Assembly: GCA_015485455.1 (NCBI GenBank)
Contig: WFTN01000404.1
Coordinates: forward strand, 1 to 11,167
DNA length: 11,167 bases
Direction of reading: 5' to 3'
Source of the DNA: Planctomycetota bacterium
GTDB taxonomy: Bacteria > Planctomycetota > GCA-002687715 > DRQF01
A program made the position numbers and the translations under genes. The stretch's first letter is position 1. Every line of letters starts with the position of its first letter. The notes below the pieces were generated by a model. That model ran no database searches and was not told the origin of the DNA. It was given only the letters and a program-made list of their open reading frames with translations. Positions 7,018 to 11,167 of this stretch are shown here, one piece after another.

Positions 7018-7827
7018 GTGAACCAAGATGAACCCGAGTTGTCGATGATCGTACCCTGCTACAATGAAGAGCAGGTGCTTGAACCAACTCTCAGAGATCT
7101 TGTCGACTCTTTTGCCGCTGGCGGTATTTCCTTGGAGCTTGTCTGCGTTGACAATGGTTCCTCCGACCGCACCGGCGAAATCTTGCAACGGCTTGCCGAT
7201 GACGGCGCCCCTGTGGTGCCCACCCGCGTTGAGGTCAATATCGGCTATGGCAATGGAGTTCTTCATGCCATCCCCATCTGCAAGGGCAAGTGGATTGGAA
7301 TCATCCCCGCTGACGGGCAAGTGGATGCCAAAGATGTTGTCAAGCTGTTCTCTGTCCTGCGCAGTACGGACGGCAAGATGCTCGGCAAGGTCCGTCGGCG
7401 TTTTCGTTTGGATGGATTGAAGCGCAAGATCATCTCTGTGGCTTACAACATGTTTGTTTTCCTATTGTGGCCCAACTTAGGGTCCATTGACGTCAATGGC
7501 AGCCCGAAGATCCTCCCTGCAGACGCCATGCGCACGATGAAATTGCAGTCCAAGCAATGGTTCTTAGACCCAGAGCTCATGGTCAAGGCCCAAAAGCTCG
7601 GCCTTCAAGTATTAGAGATGAACGTCTTCGCTCAAATGCGCTCCGGGGGTACGTCCCACGTGCGTATGGGAACTTGCTGGGAATTCTTCTCAAGACTGGT
7701 CAGGCTCAGATTCGGAGGTTCCATCCGCCGCTGGTATCAAGAATTGGAAGAAGAGCAAAAAACAGAAACGACAGCTACCAAGAACTCATGCTGCCCTACG
7801 TCCAACAACAAATCTACTTCTTCTTGA
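7018..7827 (+). CDS. Family 2 glycosyltransferase (polyprenyl-phosphate sugar synthase-like)
   Basis: 269 residues with a GT-A fold. Visible motifs: MIVPCYNEEQ at 10-19, VDNGSSDRT at 44-52 for the nucleotide, NIGYGNGVLHAI at 74-85, and PADGQ at 97-101, which holds the metal-binding acidic residue in the variant form typical of dolichyl/polyprenyl-phosphate mannose synthase-like enzymes. Downstream, NGSPKI at 160-165 and DPELMVKA fit the same group. No C-terminal membrane helices follow, only a charged, Gln/Glu/Thr-rich tail. The likely role is transfer of a sugar from a nucleotide donor to a lipid carrier or growing glycan on the cytoplasmic face. Start: GTG at 7018, the only usable in-frame start after the upstream stop at 6922-6924, with GAGAG eight bases before it. 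The last 40 bases overlap the next gene. Confidence 0.88.
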   Translation: MNQDEPELSMIVPCYNEEQVLEPTLRDLVDSFAAGGISLELVCVDNGSSDRTGEILQRLADDGAPVVPTRVEVNIGYGNGVLHAIPICKGKWIGIIPADGQVDAKDVVKLFSVLRSTDGKMLGKVRRRFRLDGLKRKIISVAYNMFVFLLWPNLGSIDVNGSPKILPADAMRTMKLQSKQWFLDPELMVKAQKLGLQVLEMNVFAQMRSGGTSHVRMGTCWEFFSRLVRLRFGGSIRRWYQELEEEQKTETTATKNSCCPTSNNKSTSS

Positions 7828-8885
7828 TGGCCTTGGCTCCGGCCCTCATGGGTTGGTTTGCCACCCGACAGATGCGAAAAACGCCGTGGAGGCGCTTCTT
7901 CTTGACGTCCGCTGTTGTGGCGACGTTCGAAGTGACAGGCTGTTTTCTTTACGACTTCCATTTCGGCTTTCGCATGGTTTCCTTCTTGCTCTACGGCAAT
8001 TGCATCACCATACCGGCCCTGATCATCTATGACACAGTCCGGCACTGGCGATCAATCGGAGCCCATCACAACATACTCGCTATTCTGAGCATCTTAGCCC
8101 TCCTGACCGTTGCCTACGCCCTTTTCATCGAGACCGATAAGATAGAAGCCCGGCAAGAAGAACTCTTGATGTCCCAATGGCAAAGTGGTCGACCATTGCG
8201 AATCGCCCATGTGACCGACCTTCAGACCGTAGGTTACACCGAGCGTGAATCCATTGCAGTTGGCATGGTCAACGAATTCCAACCCGACCTGGTCATTTTC
8301 ACCGGCGACTACATCGCAGGCCCCTTCGAAGATGATCGTCCAGCTATTGAGGCCGCAAGGCGTTTCTTGAAAGCCCTGAAACCCAAACTGGGCACCGTGG
8401 TTCTTGATGGTCACTCGGAGAACGAATCAAGACGAGCCCAAGTCTTCGCTGGCCTGGATATCATCCACTTGCGCAACAGCGAAAGAACATTCGCCTTAGA
8501 CGATGGGCGAGAAGTTCGAGTCGTCGGCCTAGACGTTCATCGCCCTAACATTTCATTGGTGAATGGGCCCAAAAAGGCCAACCAACTTCTTGTCGTTGCC
8601 AGCCATGTACCCGATGTCACAAAAGAACTGACCGGACAAGGCGTCGACCTTCATTTGGCGGGACACACCCATGGTGGCCAAATCGTAATTCCAGGATTCG
8701 GTCCTCTCATCACTTTGAGCGAATTACCCCGAGAATATGCCCGAGGACTTAAGAAATATGAAGATCACATGATCAACGTCTGCGCCGGAATCGGCACTGA
8801 AGGTGACTTGGCCCCAAGATTGAGGCTTTTTTGCCCCCCCGAGGTGACCTTGATAAAAATCCAATCGGGGAATCTGCCACAGTAA
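7788..8885 (+). CDS. Membrane metallophosphoesterase-like protein with altered motifs
   Basis: 365 residues. Three or four hydrophobic helices (about 8-24, 37-55, 64-82, 95-113) are followed by a calcineurin-like phosphoesterase domain from about residue 136. The usual motifs are partly changed: DxH is DLQ (Asp144, Gln146), GD is kept in FTGDY (173-174), and GNH(D/E) reads DGHSE (207-211) without the Asn. The later SHVPD (His273) and GHTHGGQI (292-299) are intact. Other members with DxQ are known to me, so a subfamily with a different metal site is likelier than a broken gene. Its place between two glycosyltransferase-type genes suggests it acts on a lipid or sugar phosphate in this pathway, which is inference. 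Start: ATG 7788 keeps the first membrane helix whole; ATG 7827, overlapping the upstream stop as ATGA-like TGATG, would cut it. Neither has a strong ribosome binding site. Confidence 0.8.
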   Translation: MLPYVQQQIYFFLMALAPALMGWFATRQMRKTPWRRFFLTSAVVATFEVTGCFLYDFHFGFRMVSFLLYGNCITIPALIIYDTVRHWRSIGAHHNILAILSILALLTVAYALFIETDKIEARQEELLMSQWQSGRPLRIAHVTDLQTVGYTERESIAVGMVNEFQPDLVIFTGDYIAGPFEDDRPAIEAARRFLKALKPKLGTVVLDGHSENESRRAQVFAGLDIIHLRNSERTFALDDGREVRVVGLDVHRPNISLVNGPKKANQLLVVASHVPDVTKELTGQGVDLHLAGHTHGGQIVIPGFGPLITLSELPREYARGLKKYEDHMINVCAGIGTEGDLAPRLRLFCPPEVTLIKIQSGNLPQ

Positions 8886-8900
8886 TGTTAGATTTGCCGC

Positions 8901-8924
8901 CGGAAGCCGATAGTTGGGCTTCCG
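8901..8924. other. Intergenic hairpin
   Basis: CGGAAGCC (8901-8908) and GGCTTCCG (8917-8924) are perfect 8-base inverted arms around an 8-nt loop, 16 bases after the phosphoesterase stop. No T-run follows (TTGCTG), so it is at best a weak terminator; it could instead be an mRNA-stabilising or attenuating structure between genes of one operon in the 151-base gap 8886-9036. Confidence 0.45.
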
Positions 8925-9036
8925 TTGCTGTCCCTGAATTGCCGACAAGTTATGAACAGCGCCGTAGTAAGAAGCTTGTTTCATCGTGATAGAAGCCTAC
9001 TGCCATTTCACTTGAGTCCATGGAAAGCTTAGGCCC

Positions 9037-10527
9037 ATGCCCGAAAAGACCTCTGAAAGTGGCCGCTCTGTGCGGCAGCTCAAACCAGGCGACCACACAG
9101 TCGTTATTGGTGGTGGTCCGGCTGGACTCACAGCGGCATATCAATTGGCGAAAGCGGGCCAACGGGTCACGGTCTTGGAAGGCGACAACATCGTCGGTGG
9201 CATTTCCAAAACAGCCACCTACAAAGGTTACCGCTTCGACATTGGTGGCCATCGCTTTTTCACCAAAATCAAACCTGTGCAAGACCTGTGGATCGAAATC
9301 CTCAATGACGATTTCATGAGCGTGCCCCGAATGAGCCGCATCCACTATCTTGGCAAGTTTTTTGACTACCCCTTGAAGGCAAAGAACGCTCTCCAAGGTC
9401 TCGGCATCTTCAATGCTGTGGCCATCGTCCTCAGCTACATCAAAGCGCAAATAAAGCCCTATCCAGTGGAAGAGAATTTTGAGCAGTGGGTGTCGAACCG
9501 ATTCGGCAAGCGGCTCTACAACATCTTCTTCAAGACCTACACGGAGAAAGTCTGGGGCATTGCCTGCACGGAGATTCGGGCGGAATGGGCAGCCCAGAGA
9601 ATCCAAAACCTCTCCTTGGGCAAGGCGATCTTGAATGCTGCCGCCATGAACAAACGCTCAACGAAGATCAAAAGCCTCATTGACTCCTTCGAATATCCTA
9701 AATTTGGCCCTGGCCAAATGTGGGAATCTTGTCGCGATCGCATTGTCGAAATGGGCAACGAAGTCCGCATGGAAACCCGAGCCACAAGGCTTGAAGTCAA
9801 GAATGACCGGGTCATTGCGGTTCATGTCGATGGTCGCAATGGCCCAGAACGTATTGAAGCCGACCATGTTATCTCCACCATGCCCGTACGTAGCCTTATT
9901 CGCTCATTAAGCGATCATACGACCGCCGCAGCCAAAGAAGGAGGCGAAGGATTGCGCTACCGCGATTTCTTGGTGGTGGCCTTGATGATCGATCAGGAAG
10001 ACATCTTCCCCGACAACTGGATCTACATTCACACCCCGGGGGTGAAAGTTGGGCGAGTACAGAATTTCAACAACTGGTCTAAGGCTATGATTCCCGATGA
10101 AGGGAAGACTTGCTTAGGGCTTGAATACTTCTGCTTCGAAGGTGATGGCCTTTGGACTATGAAGGACGAAGACTTAGTGGCCCTGGCAACAAGAGAAATT
10201 GGCCAACTCAACTTGGCGGATCAAGACAAAGTCTTCGATGGTTGTGTCATTCGCCAAGAAAAAGCCTATCCCATTTATGATTCGGTTTATCGCGGGCATT
10301 TGGATGCCACCCGCACCTATTTAGACACCATTGACAACCTCCACCCCGTTGGCCGCAACGGCATGCATAAGTACAACAACCAAGACCATTCCATGCTGAC
10401 AGCCATGATGGCTATCTGGAATATGCAGGGTGCCAACCACGACATTTGGGAAGTCAACACTGACTACGAATACCACGAAGAACAACGATTGGAAGACGAG
10501 GAAAACCTCGAGCCCCAAGAGTCATGA
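9037..10527 (+). CDS. UDP-galactopyranose-mutase-like FAD-dependent oxidoreductase
   Basis: 496 residues, soluble. The N-terminal Rossmann motif VVIGGGPAGLTAAYQL (22-37) with the ribose-binding Glu48 and VGGISKT (53-59) marks the FAD domain, followed by FDIGGHRFFTK (67-77), which is like UDP-galactopyranose mutase and related amine-oxidase-fold enzymes. The C-terminal GRNGMHKYNNQDHSM (439-453) closes the flavin site. At 496 residues it is well over the roughly 370-400 of classical mutases and fits the longer group found in exopolysaccharide clusters. The sugar or other substrate is not determinable; mutase-type isomerisation of a nucleotide sugar or redox modification of a glycan precursor are both possible. 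The last 40 residues are acidic. The start ATG at 9037 is preceded by GGAAAG about nine bases away. The stop overlaps the next start as ATGA. Confidence 0.86.
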   Translation: MPEKTSESGRSVRQLKPGDHTVVIGGGPAGLTAAYQLAKAGQRVTVLEGDNIVGGISKTATYKGYRFDIGGHRFFTKIKPVQDLWIEILNDDFMSVPRMSRIHYLGKFFDYPLKAKNALQGLGIFNAVAIVLSYIKAQIKPYPVEENFEQWVSNRFGKRLYNIFFKTYTEKVWGIACTEIRAEWAAQRIQNLSLGKAILNAAAMNKRSTKIKSLIDSFEYPKFGPGQMWESCRDRIVEMGNEVRMETRATRLEVKNDRVIAVHVDGRNGPERIEADHVISTMPVRSLIRSLSDHTTAAAKEGGEGLRYRDFLVVALMIDQEDIFPDNWIYIHTPGVKVGRVQNFNNWSKAMIPDEGKTCLGLEYFCFEGDGLWTMKDEDLVALATREIGQLNLADQDKVFDGCVIRQEKAYPIYDSVYRGHLDATRTYLDTIDNLHPVGRNGMHKYNNQDHSMLTAMMAIWNMQGANHDIWEVNTDYEYHEEQRLEDEENLEPQES

Positions 10528-11167
10528 CATTGACCATCGGGATCGATGCCACTTCGTGGGCCAATGGACGGGGTTATGGCCGCTTCACCAGAGATCAGTC
10601 GACCTCCCTCATTGAGACGCCCTCCGAGCATCGCTTCAAACTTTATATTGAAGCTGCGAACGCTCACCTCCTTGATCATCTAAAAGACCGGGTGGAAGTG
10701 ATCGCCGTGCCCCTTTCCGAGGTTCCCACGGAGGCTGCTGGGGCAGAATCGTCCCGCTCCATCCAAGACATGTGGCGGCTGAGAAACGCCGTATCAAACA
10801 ATCCTTGCGACATCCTCTACTTCCCCACAGTCTACAGTTGGTTCCCCATCAAAAAGTCGCAAAAGGTCCTTCTCAACATTCACGACGCCATCGCTGAGCG
10901 CTACCCAGAACTCTGTTTCGGCAACAAAAGAGCCCAACTCTTCTGGAATATCAAAGTCAAACTGGCAATTCGACAGGCCAAACTCTATACAACCACTTCG
11001 GACTACGCTGCTCACGATTTGGAACATGTCTTGGGGATCCCGAAGAACAAAATACGCGTGGCCCCCATTGTACCTGCCGATGTTTTTCATCCTCGAACAG
11101 AGGCAGAAATTCGATCTGCAAGCGAGCCCCTTGGGCTCACCCTCAACGACTCCTGGTTTGTCTATGT
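10524..11167 (+). CDS. GT-B glycosyltransferase, GT4-like (3'-truncated)
   Basis: The frame is open from ATG 10524 to the right edge; 214 complete codons are present, roughly the N-terminal half of a typical 370-400 residue enzyme. The opening IGIDATSWANGRGYGRFTRD has the Gly-rich GRGYGR loop (15-20) of GT4-family glycosyltransferases. LNIHDAI (His120, Asp121), TTSDYAAHDL (around Ser159) and VLGIPKNKIRVAPIV leading to FHP are the usual first-domain and linker landmarks: catalytic-side His, the 'S-xx-(A)' helix, and the strand entering the second domain. The donor-binding EX7E motif would lie outside the window. Such enzymes add a sugar to a lipid-linked glycan at the cytoplasmic membrane face. 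The ATG overlaps the upstream TGA (ATGA), which points to translational coupling with the flavoprotein. Confidence 0.88.
   Translation, partial: MTLTIGIDATSWANGRGYGRFTRDQSTSLIETPSEHRFKLYIEAANAHLLDHLKDRVEVIAVPLSEVPTEAAGAESSRSIQDMWRLRNAVSNNPCDILYFPTVYSWFPIKKSQKVLLNIHDAIAERYPELCFGNKRAQLFWNIKVKLAIRQAKLYTTTSDYAAHDLEHVLGIPKNKIRVAPIVPADVFHPRTEAEIRSASEPLGLTLNDSWFVY

Noticed and set aside
7557..7787. Longer N-terminus for the phosphoesterase-like gene from ATG 7557
   Set aside because: The stretch lies wholly inside the glycosyltransferase gene in another frame and is Arg/Pro-rich, as expected for a shadow frame.
762..8911. GCCGAT/ATCGGC motif recurring in three intergenic regions (near 764, 5514-5556 and 8906)
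   Set aside because: A six-base motif is expected several times in 11 kb on both strands, and it also occurs inside genes (for example near 721, 7195 and 11076), so recurrence alone is not evidence of a regulon.
8950..9606. 218-codon minus-strand open frame
   Set aside because: It is antisense to the well-supported flavoprotein gene, has no recognisable motif, and follows from the codon bias of the gene on the other strand.

Overview
The window holds nine protein genes: seven complete, and two cut by the window edges. It has moderate GC content, mostly AG-rich ribosome binding sites, a lipoprotein signal peptide and a c-type heme motif, so it is bacterial and probably Gram-negative. The protein families (redoxin/cytochrome/copper-oxygenase-like lipoprotein, cNMP-binding plus DUF4388 protein, ArsS with its AhpD-like partner) are ones I associate with Planctomycetota, Verrucomicrobiota, Myxococcota and neighbouring lineages. 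No marker gene is present, so the lineage is a guess. I see no tRNA, rRNA, CRISPR array, insertion sequence or gene-free stretch over 300 bases.

Left part (1-2152): the C-terminal two thirds of a DAO-family FAD oxidoreductase on + converges on a minus-strand regulator-like gene (cNMP-binding domain, DUF4388/PATAN-like domain, C-terminal helical or winged-helix segment). A strong intrinsic terminator at 894-925, able to work in both directions, separates them. Two weaker hairpins precede it.

Arsenosugar pair (2249-3594): a small AhpD/carboxymuconolactone-decarboxylase-like protein sits directly before a radical SAM enzyme of the ArsS type, which joins a 5'-deoxyadenosyl group to dimethylarsenite. 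The methyltransferase ArsM, which supplies that substrate, is not in the window.

Multidomain lipoprotein (3615-5426, minus): a thioredoxin-like domain with CxxC, a CxxCH heme domain and a PHM-like copper domain with all the expected His/Met ligands lie on one chain anchored to a membrane. It converges on arsS and diverges from the glycan cluster. A perfect 8-bp inverted repeat lies in the middle of the divergent intergenic region.

Glycan cluster (5614 to the right edge, all +): Wzx-like flippase, family 2 glycosyltransferase, membrane metallophosphoesterase-like protein with altered active-site motifs, UDP-galactopyranose-mutase-like flavoprotein, and the start of a GT-B glycosyltransferase. 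Two junctions overlap (40 nt; and ATGA), which suggests co-expression. The likely job is making and exporting a surface polysaccharide or glycolipid. The cluster continues past the right edge.

The items most worth following up are the electron-transfer/oxygenase fusion lipoprotein, the degenerate metallophosphoesterase embedded in the glycan operon, and the arsenosugar pair without ArsM.
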